A stretch of 64,000 nt of DNA from assembly GCF_002776525.5 (NCBI RefSeq), contig NC_045447.1, positions 17,365,068 through 17,429,067 of the forward strand. Reading direction: 5' to 3'. The position numbers were made by a program, and so were the translations under genes. The DNA comes from Piliocolobus tephrosceles. Lineage: Eukaryota > Chordata > Mammalia > Primates > Cercopithecidae. A model generated the notes under the pieces. It had not been told where the DNA came from. It was given only the letters and a program-made list of their open reading frames with translations, and ran no database searches. Positions 20,661 to 31,195 of the stretch are shown here, in pieces; the stretch's first letter is position 1, and the number at the start of each line of letters is the position of its first letter.

Positions 20661-20956
20661 GCTTGGGCCCCCTGACTCATGCCTGTAATCCTAGCACTTT
20701 GGGAGGCCGAGGCATGCAGATCACCTGAGGTTGGTAGTTGGAGATCAGCCTGGCCATCATGGTGAAGCCCTGTCTTTCCTAAAAATACAAAAATTAGCGG
20801 GGTGTGGTGACAGGCACCTCTAATACTGGCTACTTGGGATGCTGAGGCAGGAGAATTGTTTGAACCTGGGAGGCAGAGGTTGAGTGAGCCAAGATCACAC
20901 CACTGCACTCCAGCCTGGGTGACAACAACAAAACTCCTCCTCACAAAAAAATAAAG
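20661..20956 (+). mobile_element. Alu
   Basis: Diverged head (GGGCCCCCTGACTCATGCC), otherwise complete. Confidence 0.92.
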
Positions 20957-21252
20957 TCCAGGTGCTGTGGCTCATGCCTGTATTCCCAGCACTTTGGGAG
21001 GCCAAGGTGGGCAGATCACCTGAGGTTGGGAGTTTGAGACCAGCCTGACCAACATGGAGAAACCCCATCTTTACTAAAAAAATACAAATATTAGCAAGGC
21101 ATGGTGGTACATGCCTGTATTCCCAGCTAATCAGAAGGCTGAGGCAGGAGAATCACTTGAACTCGGAAAGTGGTGGTTGCAGTGAGCTGAGATTGCATCA
21201 TTACACTCCAGCCTGGGCAATAGAGCGAGACTGTTTAAAAAAAAAAAAAAAA
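20957..21252 (+). mobile_element. Alu
   Basis: Full Alu immediately following the previous one, with an A-tail of 17-18. Confidence 0.93.
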
Positions 21253-21257
21253 GAATC

Positions 21258-21375
21258 ACTTGACCCTGAACTTCAATTTCTAATTCCTAAAGTAAGAATA
21301 ATCACACATATTTCAGCAAGTCATTGGGAAATTGAATGAGGAAATGCATGGAATGCTCTTTGGGAGCTAAGAAGT
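21258..21375 (+). mobile_element. MIR
   Basis: ATTCCTAAAGTAAGAATAAT, GGGAAATTGAATGAGG and AAATGCATGGAATGCTC match the 3' half of MIR. Confidence 0.6.
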
Positions 21376-21764
21376 ATGATGTAGTTATAGTAACCATGGT
21401 AACAACATTGCGTTAGTGAGATGTAAAGTTGCGCACAAAGCACCAGTAACAAATTCTCAATCTCTGAGGAACTCTGAGGAATTCTGTGTACTTGGCAGCA
21501 ATTCCTATGGATTGACAACCATTCATCCCACAAATATATTTCACAGCCAACTCTTTGCTACGCTCCAAGCTTAAGTTGGGGACGTGTATTAAGAACTGTG
21601 GAGAGCATAAGATTTTACCCTACATGGTAGCTAACTGGAGTGCTAACAGAACACACAAGATTCCTGGGTCAGAGACAAAAGATTTTATTCCTCACAGCAT
21701 GAGAAGCAGCATAAGTATCAACATATTTGCATTAGTTCCTCTTACCCCCAAGTCCCACAGGGTT
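21376..21764. other. Unique sequence
   Basis: No repeat recognised. It contains GTAACCATGGTAAC at 21390-21403, which fits the RFX X-box pattern. Confidence 0.5.
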
Positions 21765-21962
21765 AGGGTTGCCAGATTTAGAAAACAAAAATATAGAGCA
21801 CCCAGTTGGATTTGAATTTTAGATTAACAATGAATACATTTTTAGTATGTCCCAAATACTACATGGGGTGTGCATATACTAAAAAAGTATTCCTAAAAAA
21901 AAATTCTTTATTTATCTGAAATTCAAATTGAAGGGGGTGTCTTGTATTTTAACTGGCAACTC
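21765..21962. mobile_element. Palindromic DNA-transposon remnant (MER53-like)
   Basis: GGGTTGCCAGATTTAG at the left and AACTGGCAACTC at the right are inverted ends. The arms TTTGAATTTTAGATTAAC and TTATCTGAAATTCAAATT pair across a centre near 21858. About 200 bp, no coding capacity. The family name is from memory. Confidence 0.6.
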
Positions 21963-22581
21963 GACATGGGTTACACAGATGAGTTCAGCTGTATGAGTTC
22001 ACCCACGGTGAGTTGCATTACAAGAGACTGACACTGATTTGAAGAACCTAAATTTTTTATAATCTTTTATAAGGGCAGTAAGCATGCTTGCCCTTTAATT
22101 CAGAGAGCCACAGGCTCTGCCTTCCAAGGCTGTTTGTAGAAAAGGTAGTCCAGAACAAAAGGCAGTCAGTGGCTCTGCTTGTAAAACTTGAAAAAACCAT
22201 TGGAGAATTGGCTCCCAATGCACCCTAGTGAACAGGTGTGCAGAAAGGGAGATGGTTGTGGCTTCAGTATCTTGAGATAAATGCTTCTCAGTGGGGCTGG
22301 TTTCCATCATAACCCTTCCCTAATTCCCACCCCCACTCCAGTTTCAGGCTGCTTTGTTTGCAGGGAGAGACGAGGTTGTATGGCCACAGAGGAGAAAGTC
22401 TATCAAAAATAAGAGGTGGACGAGAATACATACCCTCCCATTTCCATTCATTCGGCAAATGTCCGGTGCCTACCATGGTCCAGGCACCGTGCTAGGCACT
22501 GGCGCTGCAACAGCAGAGGATACCCAGTCAGTCCTTGCCCACGTGGCACTGCAGTCTGATGGATTTGTGAAGGGACCTGGA
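21963..22581. other. Mostly unique sequence
   Basis: A diverged ancient repeat of the GCCTACCATGGTCCAGGCAC...GTGCTAGGCACTGG type lies at 22440-22560 (L2-like, weak). The rest is unassigned. Confidence 0.45.
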
Positions 22582-22600
22582 AGAAAAATGACTGCTCCAC

Positions 22601-22898
22601 AGCCCGGCACAGTGGCTCACACCTGTAATCCCAGTACTTTGGGAGGCCAAGGCAGGAGGGTCACAAGGTCAGGAGTTCGAGACCAGCCTGGTCAACATAG
22701 TGAAACCCATCTCTACTAAAAATACAAAAATTAGCCAGGTGTGGTGGCATGTCTCTGTAGTCCTAGCTACTTGGGAGGCTGAGGTCAAAGAATCGCTTGA
22801 ACCCGGGAGGAGGAGGTTTCAGTGAGCCAAGACCACACCATTGCACTACAGCCTGTGTGACAGAGTAAGACTCCGTCCCCATCCCCCGCCAAAAAAAA
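22601..22898 (+). mobile_element. Alu
   Basis: Full Alu. AGAAAAATGAC plus T/A GCTCC is duplicated at both ends. The tail is C-interrupted (CCCCATCCCCCGCC). Confidence 0.94.
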
Positions 22899-22914
22899 GA
22901 AAAATGACAGCTCC

Positions 22915-23257
22915 TTTTTGTAAAGTAACAGCTCCAATTGGGACGCCCCTGCTCACTTCTCTGCCATGGAGGCTTCAGCAGCAGCCTGCATCTTCCTGAG
23001 ACTCTCCAGTATGCCCCCGTGTCTCCACTTCCCTGATTTTGTTCCAACTGTAGCTGCTGCCTAGCAAGGCGTCCCCTCTGCCCCACTTTCCTCCTGCTGA
23101 TATCCTGCTTTTCCTTGGAAAATTTTAGCTCAAATCTTGCCCCCATCCAATAACCCTTCTTAGAATGACACTTCCTGTCTTTGTATTCCCACTGTAGATT
23201 TCAACCTTACATTGAACACAGATAACAACCTGCTTTGGATCACAAGCCCGGGGAGAG
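22915..23257. other. Unique sequence
   Basis: No repeat or coding motif recognised. Confidence 0.45.
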
Positions 23258-23335
23258 CTGGGTGTGGTGGCTCATGTCTGTAATCCCACCACTTAGGCGG
23301 GAGGATCACTTGAGACCAGGAGACCCTGTCTCTAA
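23258..23335 (+). mobile_element. Alu scrap
   Basis: Left-arm head with internal deletions, joined to CCCTGTCTCTAAAATATAAT. Confidence 0.75.
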
Positions 23336-23379
23336 AATATAATAACAGTTATTATTATTTTTTAAAAGATGATGTTAAA

Positions 23380-23492
23380 TTGCTTGTATATTCCATTTAT
23401 TTTAATTCCCCACAATAACTCTATCTGGCAAATATTATAATCCTCATTCTATGGATGGGAAAACTGAGGCTCAGAGACAAAAAGTCTCTAGC
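23380..23492 (-). mobile_element. MIR
   Basis: CATTCTATGGATGGGAAAAC and TGAGGCTCAGAGAC follow inverted MIR order. The Alu at 23508 entered just after it. Confidence 0.6.
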
Positions 23493-23507
23493 TTCTCTGT
23501 ACAGAGC

Positions 23508-23820
23508 TTTTTTTTTTTTTTCATTTTTAGATGAAGTCTCACTCTGTCGCCCAGGGTGGAATGGAGTGGTGCAATCTTGGCTCACTGCAACCTCTGCCTC
23601 CCGGGTTCAAGTGATTCTCGTGCATCAGCCTCCCGAGTAGCTGGGATTACAGGTGTGCATCACAATGCCCCGCTAATTTTTGTATTTTTAGTACAGACTA
23701 AAAATTTTATATTTCACCATGTTGGTCAGGCTGGTCTCAAACTCCTGACCTCAGGTGATCCACCTGCCTCGGCCTCCCAAAGTGCTGGAATTATAGGCGT
23801 TGGCCAACCAGGGCCCGGCC
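23508..23820 (-). mobile_element. Alu
   Basis: Flanked by TTCTCTGTACAGAGCT (23492-23507) and TTCTCTGTACAGAACT (23821-23836). Carries a local AAAATTTTATA insertion in the linker. Confidence 0.95.
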
Positions 23821-23836
23821 TTCTCTGTACAGAACT

Positions 23837-25091
23837 CCAGTCGGCTCCCCTAACATCATGGCTTGCTGTTCCTCATCATCAACGTGGGAAGAAATGGATG
23901 TTTTGCAAGATAAACATAATTTGTGGACATTTGAACCTCTTGTTGTCTTGGCAATGCTAAAGTCATTTTGAGCCTTTGCAGACGTCTGCAGCTCATTTCC
24001 TCCTGCTCTTGCTTGGCCTCTCCCTCCCTCCTCCTCCATCAGCCTTGCTCTAGGGCTGGACTTGTGTTTTGGGGGCTGAGCCTTGCCCTGAGGCCTCCTG
24101 CTTATCTAGGTCTGGTTTGTTCCTGGAGAGTCGGGTCTCTGAATTTCCCAAGAGACCTGAGATGCTGAGAGCCAGCAGCAGTGGACAGGGCAGAGGGTGC
24201 CTGGTTCGACTTGGGGAATGTAACCTGCCCCTGAGCCCCCACATGTTCACCAGGGACCCATAGGCCTCTCTTCTAAGTTCTGCTGACAAATACAAACTCT
24301 TCCACTCACTCATCAGCAAATGATACTCCATCTCCATTCTTCAAGTTAAATTAAAACCAGCTGCACCAGAAGTGCTGTGTCGTCAGGGACGCTGGGGATG
24401 GATATAGGCATCACAGAGGGAAGCTGCTGTTTATGTTGTCCCTGCTGCCAGTGCCATGCTGCTAGCTGCTGTGTGGCACTGCTTGAGTGACAATCTCCTG
24501 TACCTATCCACTGTGGCTGCCTCATATCACCCGGTTTCTCGTTGAGGCCACTGTGACCCTTCCAAGCATAGGGGCTCAGCCAACAATTTCATATCTCAGT
24601 GCTGAGCTCAGCCACTGGTGCCCTGAGGGTTTGCGGTGCCCACTCACTGCCCCTTCCCCCCACCCAGGCAGGGCACTCTCCCTTTCAGCCCCTAGAAACA
24701 TTAAGCATGCATTCTGCCCCTTTCTCTGACCTGAGGCTTCAGGGCTTATCCGGAAGGTTGGGAACTTAGAAATGCAAAGGGCTTATATACTCTTTTTGGT
24801 ATGGAGGGTGCTTAAGCTCCCCATGAGGGTGGGAATGTCTTCCGTGCCTTCCTGAGCCAAATAATCTCCCCTTTTTGCAATACTCACCAGCTCAGATCAG
24901 CTCAGCCAAGGGGTCTTCTTTCTTCAACAGCGGGAAAACAAAACTCAAGTTCTCTGCTGGCCAGCACAGCACCCACCGCCCATTAACCCAGTCCCCATGG
25001 ATCTGCCTGAGAGATAGGGTCTGTGAATTCATTTTAGATATAGATAAGCTCTTTCATAATGAGCAACACCTTCATCAGAATGGTTGTTGCT
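23837..25091. other. Unique sequence, 1.25 kb
   Basis: Moderately GC-rich, no repeat family recognised. Frames up to 95 codons on both strands lack any family signature. Confidence 0.45.
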
Positions 25092-25367
25092 GGCCGGGCG
25101 CAGTGGCGCACGCCTGTAATCCCAGCACTTTGGGAGGCCAAGGCAGGTAGATCACTTGAGGTCAGGAATTCAAGACCAGCGTGGCCAACATGGTGAAACC
25201 CTGTCTCGCCGGTCGTGGTGGCACATGCCTGTAATCCCAGCTACTTTGGAGGTTGAAGCAGGAGAATCCCTTGAACCCGGGAGGCGGAGGTTGCAGTGAG
25301 CTGACATAGTGCCACTGCACTCTAGCCTTGGTGACCGAGTGAGACTGTCTCAAAAAAAAAAAAAAAA
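25092..25367 (+). mobile_element. Alu with deleted linker
   Basis: CCCTGTCTCGCCGGTCGTGG shows loss of the ACTAAAAATACAAAAATTAGC linker. Confidence 0.93.
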
Positions 25368-25968
25368 GTCTGTTGCTTGCTGAGGGCTTACAAAACACTC
25401 CACAAAGTTAATCTATGTCAGATAGTGTTGTCCACTCTGTAGATCTGCTGAAGGGCCCAACACCTTTCACCCCCAGTGTCCACCCTGCATTCATAGTCCC
25501 TGGAAGTTCAAGGCCCTCCCCAAGGGTATCGTTTTGCATAGGCTGAATTTCTTTAACAGTTAGACTCAGACTGTAATAGAAGTTTAGTTTTCCCTCATGA
25601 TAAGGTCTAGGGGGTTCCAGCTTGGTTGAGTGGGGGATCTGCCACTATCAACAGGAGGTTTCAGGACCATCCCAGGAGCAGCAAGGAACTGGGTGGGCGG
25701 TCCTCCCGGCCAAGCCTTAAAGTGGCACTCATCACCTCCAGGCACTTTCCAGGGCTCCAGCGCTGTCACTTGGCCACACCTCGCTGCAAGGGAGGCTGGG
25801 GAGTATTGCCAAACTGTGAGCCCAGGAAGAGGAACGGAATGGATTTCCATGGACAGCCAGTAGCATCTGCCAAATCAAGCTTTCTCCAATGCTTGACTCT
25901 TCCTTCCGTCTGTGTGGTGTGTTTTATGTTGCCTTGACTCAAATAGGAAACATAGCTCTCTTAGAGTT

Positions 25969-26011
25969 ACACACACACACATGCGTGCACTTGTGTGCAC
26001 ACACACACACA
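25969..26011. repeat. Interrupted (CA)n / (TG)n
   Basis: ACACACACACAC, ATGCGTGCAC, TTGTGTGC, ACACACACAC. Alternating purine-pyrimidine, so able to adopt Z-DNA. Confidence 0.9.
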
Positions 26012-26314
26012 ACTTCTATAAAGTGCTTAGGGGACTGGCAGATGTTACTGATAATTTGGGAGCAGCAAGGGGATAGAGGTGCTGTTACAAGCAGCCTCTG
26101 GGGAGAGTGGCACTGCATCATCCTTCTAGAACCCTACTGTAGGCTGGGAGTCCTCCTTGTCCTGCCTCTCCCTGCCTGGGCTCTCTCCGTTTTGCTGGCT
26201 CTTCTGTCTGCCCCTCCTTTGTCTTTCCCCTGAACAGGGCCCTTCCCTGTGTCACATCCAGCCTGCTGGGTCTCACCAAAAGGCTTATCAGGGTATTTTC
26301 CCCAAATGAAGACA

Positions 26315-26362
26315 GTTCTTAGCTGTTACAACGAGCTAAGAACGAGCTCGTTACAACGAGCC
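26315..26362. repeat. Compound hairpin from a local inverted insertion
   Basis: GTTCTTAGCT (26315-26324) pairs perfectly with AGCTAAGAAC (26334-26343). GCTCGTT and AACGAGC (26346-26361) form a second stem. GTTACAACGAG occurs twice, 25 bases apart. Confidence 0.95.
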
Positions 26363-26516
26363 ATTAGGAGAGCTTTATTTATCCCTTTCTTTGTTCACAT
26401 TCTCAGTAATGCCAGGGGGAGGCATCACTTTACCTATGACAAAGCTGATCCTCCGAGTGTGGCTAGCAAAAGGCATGGATAGATCTTAGGTGATCTGTAT
26501 GGCTCCAGGGCTTTAC

Positions 26517-26590
26517 ATTTCTTTTTGTTGTTTTATGTATTTTATTTTATTTAGAGAGAGTCTCCCTCTGTTGCCAGGCTGGAGTGCAGG
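26517..26590 (-). mobile_element. Alu 3' fragment
   Basis: T-rich head through TTGCCAGGCTGGAGTGCAG, then broken directly into the minisatellite. Confidence 0.8.
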
Positions 26591-27107
26591 GTGATGTTGA
26601 CGGTGGTGGTGGAGGAGATGGTGATGATAGTGATGATGTGATGGTAGTGATGCTAGTGGTGGTAGTGGTGATAATGATGAGATTATGATGATAATGTTGA
26701 TGGTGATGCTGGTGATGATGGTGGTGATGGTGATGATGAGATGATGGTGATGGTGGTGGTGGGGGAGATGGTGAAGTTAGTGATGATGTGATGGTAGTGA
26801 TGCTAGTGGTGGTTGTGATGATGATGAGATTATGATGATGAAGATGGTAATGATGGTGGTGATAGTGATGATGTGATGCTGGTGATGGTAGTGGTGGTTG
26901 TGGTGATAATGATGAGACTATGATGATAATGATGATGGTGATGATGGTAATGATGGTGATGACGGTAATGATGGTGGTGATGGTGATGATGTGATGCTGG
27001 TGATGGTGTGGTGGAGATAGTGATGATAGTGATGATGTGATGCTGGTGATGGTAGTGGTGATAATGATGAGATTATGATGATAATGATGATGAAGATGAG
27101 GCTCTGA
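26591..27107. repeat. GAT/GGT-type minisatellite
   Basis: About 517 bp of trinucleotide-like GATGGT, GATAAT and GTGATG with a looser higher-order unit: GTGATGATGTGATG recurs near 26630, 26781, 26865, 26983 and 27031, and ATGATGAGATTATGATGA also recurs. It lacks stops in some frames but is low complexity. Confidence 0.95.
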
Positions 27108-27245
27108 TGGTCTGAAATAAGAGGGCCCTGACTGGAACCCAGCTTCTCAGGTTCCCAGTTGCTCTTGGGGTAATCGCCTTTGGGTCCTACCTTACCCCCT
27201 GGCCTCATCCCAAGCAATCTTCCTCTTACCTGTCTTCTTATTCAT
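27108..27245. other. Unique spacer
   Basis: Short unique stretch between the minisatellite and an Alu. Confidence 0.5.
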
Positions 27246-27547
27246 TTTTTTTTTTTTTTTTTTTTGAGATAGAGTCTTGCTTTGTCACCCAGGCTGTAGT
27301 GCGATGGTGCAATCTCGGCACAATGCAACCACCGCCTCCTGGGTTCAAGCAATTTTCCTGCTTCAGCCTCCCGAGTAGCTGGGACTACAGGCATGCACCA
27401 CCACACCTGGCTAATTTTTGTATTTTTAGTAGAGATGGGGTTTCACTATGTTGGCCAGGTTGGTCCCAAACTCCTGACCTCAAGAGATCCACCTGCCTCA
27501 TCCTCCCAATGTGCTAGTATAACAGGCGTGAGCCTTTGTTACTGGCC
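27246..27547 (-). mobile_element. Alu
   Basis: T20 head, full length. The left-arm end is degraded (CCTTTGTTACTGGCC). Confidence 0.94.
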
Positions 27548-27589
27548 TTCCTGTCTGTCTTCTGAGTCCTCTCATGAACTTCTGTTCAG

Positions 27590-27819
27590 TGCCACACATG
27601 TGCCATTCCCCTTTCCTGCCCACCACAGGCCTTTGCACATGCTGCTCCCACTTTCCTTCACATGCTTCCCTTGCTCAGCTCGTCATTATTCCCTATTCAT
27701 CCCCGTATGCCAGCTCAGCCATCGGGTCCTCTAGAAGGCCTTCCCTGTCCCTGCTAAGCCAGTTGAGATCTCCCTAACCGTGAGCCCTCGCAGCACCTTG
27801 AGCCTTACTCTGAACAATT
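27590..27819 (+). mobile_element. L2 fragment
   Basis: CAGGCCTTTGCACATGCTGC, CCAGCTCAGCCATCGGGTCC and AGAAGGCCTTCCCTGTCCCT are in L2 3' order. Confidence 0.65.
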
Positions 27820-27827
27820 CCTGGTTG

Positions 27828-28128
27828 TTTTTTTTTTTTTTTTTTTTGAGACAGAGTCTCCTTGTGTCCCCAAGGATGGAGTGCAATGGCATGATCGTGG
27901 CTCAATGCAACCTCTGCCTCCAGGGTTCTAGTGATTCTCCTGCCTCAACCTCCCAAGTAGCTAGGATTACAGGCGTCTGCCACCACATCCAGCTAATTTT
28001 TGTATTTTTAGTAGAGATGGGTTTCACCATGTTGGTCAGGCTGGTCTCGAACTCCTGACTTCAGGTGATCCGCCCGCCTTGGCCTCCCAAAGTGCTGGGA
28101 TTACAGGCATGAGCCACCGTGCCCGGCC
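27828..28128 (-). mobile_element. Alu inside L2
   Basis: Flanked by CCTGGTTG on both sides (27820-27827, 28129-28136). Confidence 0.96.
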
Positions 28129-28169
28129 CCTGGTTGGTTTTTATTTCTGTGGTCATGTTCACTGGCATT

Positions 28170-28310
28170 GGGAGAGGTCAACCTTGATATCAGGACTCCT
28201 ATTCAGTGACTTGTCCAAAGCCTCTTGGTCCGCCCAGGGGTGGAGGCAGGACTTGAACCCAGGTTGTCTACCTTCAAATCTCTTGTACTGTCAGCTCCTG
28301 CAGCAGGTGC
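28170..28310 (-). mobile_element. MIR, probable
   Basis: GTGACTTGTCCAAAGCC and GGCAGGACTTGAACCCAGGT are inverted MIR core motifs. Confidence 0.6.
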
Positions 28311-29054
28311 TCAGGCTCCCCTGATTGGGGAAGGGGCCTTGCCCTGCTGCCCTGCTGGGGACCTGGGAATATGCAGTGGGAGGGGGCAGCACAGGGGCTT
28401 CCTCCTTGGAGCCAGAACCATGGTATTTTCCTCCAGACCCTCAGCATCTGGGCATGTTGAAAAGCTTCATTTGAGCCTTTGCAAACATGCACTCTATGGT
28501 TCCCACAAAGGAAGCAGAAATAACCCAGTGGGTGAGTAAGAATAGCTAAGAGGTTACCAGGGGTCCTTCAGGCCCCCACTGAAGTGAAAGGGGAACTGAC
28601 CTATCGTGCAAACCACAAGGATTTGCTGACTTGGGGCATGGAGGACAAACCCAGGTCCACGTGGCTCCGTGTACATGCAGGTCCCCAGCTGCACACATCC
28701 TCACAGCACACACGCATGAAGCACACATGCACACATACACACGCTCACAGCCACACGCCCAGGAACATGCTCATTTACTGCCCTTGCAGACAAGCTCCCA
28801 AGTACACGTGAGCACCCACTTCCTTACACTCAGCCCTGCAGGCTCACACACTGAAACATGCACTCACTCTTCAATTGCACCAGCACAGACATACAAAACA
28901 TGCAACATGCATTTGTCTACTCCCACCCTCAAGGCACAGTCAAGCTGGCATATACTGGTGAACATATGGCAATGCACGTGAAGCCACATATGTCTATATA
29001 TATGCAAAGTCCCTCAAGTCCCGATACACCTGTACACCTGTACATGTTCATTCC
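28311..29054. other. Unique sequence with CA-rich tract
   Basis: 28680-28780 is a degenerate ACACATGCAC-type tract. The 116-codon plus frame through it (28631-28981) is a by-product of the repeat. Confidence 0.6.
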
Positions 29055-29220
29055 TTTTTTTTTTTTTTTGAGATGGAATTTTGCTTTTGTTGCCCAGGCT
29101 GGAGTGCAATGGCACGATCTCGGCTCACTGCAACCTTCACTTCCTGGGTTCAAGCAATTCTTCTGCCTCAGGCTCCCCAGTAGCTGCGATTACAGGTGCC
29201 TGCCACCGCACTTGGCTAAT
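29055..29220 (-). mobile_element. Outer Alu, part 1
   Basis: Right arm up to CACTTGGCTAAT. The left arm resumes at 29515. Confidence 0.92.
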
Positions 29221-29514
29221 TTTTTTTTTTTTTGAGACGGAATCTCACTCCGTTGCCTAGCCTGGAGTGCAGTGGCACTATGTCGACTCACTGCAACCTC
29301 TGCCCCCCAGGTTCAAGTGATTCTTCTGCCTCAGCCTCCTGAGTAGCTGAAACTACAGGCACATGCCACCATGCTCAGCTAATTTTTTGTATTTTTGGTA
29401 GAGACAGGGTTTCACCATTTTAGCCAGGCTGATCTGGATCTCCTGACCTTGTGATCCGCCCGCCTTGGCCCCACAAAGTGCTGGGATTACAGGTGTGAGC
29501 CACCGTGCCTGGCC
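29221..29514 (-). mobile_element. Nested Alu, same orientation
   Basis: Full Alu inserted at the T-rich linker of the outer Alu. Confidence 0.94.
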
Positions 29515-29661
29515 TACATCCAGCTAATTTTTTGCATTTTTAGTAGACACAGGGTTTCACTATGTTGGTCAGGCTGGTCTTGAACTCCTGACCTCAGGTC
29601 GTCCACCCGCTTCAGCCTCCCAAAGTGCAGGGATTACAGGCGTGAGCCACCATGCCTGGCC
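29515..29661 (-). mobile_element. Outer Alu, part 2
   Basis: Resumes at ACATCCAGCTAATTTTTTGC and ends CATGCCTGGCCC. Confidence 0.92.
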
Positions 29662-29724
29662 CACATTCATTCAATTGCCAAATACTGATTGAATGCCTAA
29701 TATGTGTCTGGCATGGTCTAGGCG

Positions 29725-29842
29725 TGCAGACACATAGACACACAGAGACACACAGGCACATTCAGATATATCCACACACTCAAGCATACACACTCACAAA
29801 CTCACAGACACATAGGCACACAAACGTACACACACAGGTGGA
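29725..29842. repeat. CACA-rich minisatellite
   Basis: Degenerate ACACATAGAC/ACACTCACAA units. Preceded by an ancient-repeat scrap (TGAATGCCTAATATGTG) at 29665-29720. Confidence 0.85.
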
Positions 29843-29931
29843 CGTCTGTTGTCCAGGTGGACAACAAAGAGGTGGGCACAATTGCCTTCCAGGCACACAC
29901 TCAGTTTGATTTCTCAGTACGACTTCTCAGT

Positions 29932-30038
29932 ACAATAGTTCCCCTTATCTGTAGTTTTGCTTTCTGAGGTTTCGATTATCTGCGATCAACTGCAGTCCAA
30001 ATATATTAAATGGAAAATTACAGAAATAAACAATTCGT
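29932..30038 (+). mobile_element. Tigger-family DNA transposon end
   Basis: CAGTACAATAGTTCCCCTTATCTG, GATCAACTGCAGTCC and GGAAAATTACAGAAATAAAC match the terminal region of a Tigger (TcMar) element. The other end is missing. Confidence 0.6.
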
Positions 30039-30123
30039 GGCCGGGCGCGGTGGCCCACGCCTGTAATCCCAGCACTTTTTGAGGCCAAGGTGGGCAGATC
30101 ACCTGAGGCTAGGAGTTTGAGAC
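30039..30123 (+). mobile_element. Alu left-arm scrap
   Basis: Near-consensus head (GGCCGGGCGCGGTGGCCC) cut off after GGAGTTTGAGAC with no tail, so the break is secondary. Confidence 0.85.
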
Positions 30124-30378
30124 ATCTTCCAGAAATGACCCATGGGCAAGGCAGCAGTTCAGTTTTGACCAGGACCCAGTATGTGCAGTGTACGGCATGG
30201 GGAGGTGCCAGCTGCCACTGTGAGCCCTCAAAGTAGAGACTGTCTCCCAACCATCCTGTGCAAAGGGAGACACAGGACCAGATTCCTGGGTATGAGAAGT
30301 TGGTTGTTGCCTCCAGTTACAGTTTAAGATGGCCCAAGAAAGCCTACCGACCTTCTATATCTCAGTTGCCTGTTCCAA
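30124..30378. other. Unassigned sequence
   Basis: No repeat or gene recognised. Confidence 0.45.
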
Positions 30379-30540
30379 TTCTTTCTTTTCTTTTCTCTTT
30401 TCTCCTCTCCTTTTTTTCTTCCTTCTTCCTTCTTCCTTCTTCCCCCCCTTCTCCTCCCCCCTTCTCCTCCTCCTCCTCCTCCTCCCCCTCCTGCTTCCTC
30501 CTCCTCCTCCTCCTCCTCTTCTTCTTCTTCTTCTTCTTCT

Positions 30541-30571
<31 letters not shown>

Positions 30572-30610
30572 TTCTCTCTCTCTCTCTCCTTTCTCTCTCT
30601 CTCTCTCCTT
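30379..30610. repeat. Polypyrimidine tract, 232 bp
   Basis: All C/T on the plus strand except one G at 30493. Blocks of CCTTCTT, CCTCCT, about fifteen CTT units and (CT)n. The long Glu/Lys/Arg-rich minus frames here come from this repeat. Confidence 0.97.
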
Positions 30611-30878
30611 GATAAGGTCTTGCTCTGCTGCCAAGGCTGGAGTACCTTGGCATGACTACAGCTCACTGCAGCCTTGACTTCCAGGCTCAAGCGATCCTCC
30701 CACCTCAGCCTCCTGAGTAGCTGGGACCACAGGTGCAGGACACCAAACCCACCTTTTGTAGAGGTGGGATCACTCTCTGTTGCCCAGGCTGGTCTCAAAC
30801 TCCTGGACTCAAGCAATCCTCCCACCTCGGCCTCTTACAGTGCTGGGATTACTGGTGTGAGCCACCGCGGCCCGGCCT
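30611..30878 (-). mobile_element. Alu, old
   Basis: AluJ-like (CTCAAGCGATCCTCCCACC), ending CACCGCGGCCCGGCC. The tract above replaces its tail. Confidence 0.88.
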
Positions 30879-30934
30879 GTTTCAATTCCTGACATTCCAC
30901 TGTTCCAGGTTCATTCCTCCATCTCCTGATAATA

Positions 30935-31060
30935 ACCACAGCCGTCACATGCTGCCGGGTGTCTCACATACCTCTTCTCACTGAACCCTGGGAGGCCACA
31001 TTTCTCACTGTACAAAATAAGGACACAGAGGTTCTGAAGGGACAACATCTCCTTCAAAGC
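30935..31060 (-). mobile_element. MIR, probable
   Basis: CTCACTGAACCCTGGGAGGC and AAAATAAGGACACAGAGGTT fit an inverted MIR. Confidence 0.45.
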
Positions 31061-31190
31061 CCAATCCCAGTTACTCAAGAGGCTGAGGCAGGAGAATTGC
31101 TTGAACCCGGAAGGTGAAGCCGAGACCGCTCCACTGCACTCCAGCCTGGGTGACAGACTGGGACTCTGTCTAAAAAAAAAAAAAAAGAAA
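31061..31190 (+). mobile_element. Alu right-arm fragment
   Basis: From CAATCCCAGTTACTCAAGAG to the A-tail. A few bases of the GGTTGCAGTGAG segment are missing. Confidence 0.85.
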
Positions 31191-31195
31191 ATTAT

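Larger units (their letters stand above)
25368..26516. other. Unique sequence with (CA)n and hairpin
   Basis: Contains the CA repeat at 25969-26011 and the hairpin at 26315-26362. A 103-codon plus frame at 25626-25937 shows no motif. Confidence 0.45.

Noticed and set aside
21765..21780. Telomere-like GGGTTAGGGTTG
   Set aside because: Only two units, and they belong to the end of the palindromic transposon remnant.
26591..27217. Ser/His/Pro-rich minus-strand protein
   Set aside because: Minisatellite translation. The codon pattern simply follows the repeat.
30324..30825. Glu/Lys/Arg-rich and Ser/Pro/Leu-rich proteins
   Set aside because: They are six-frame readings of the polypyrimidine tract.
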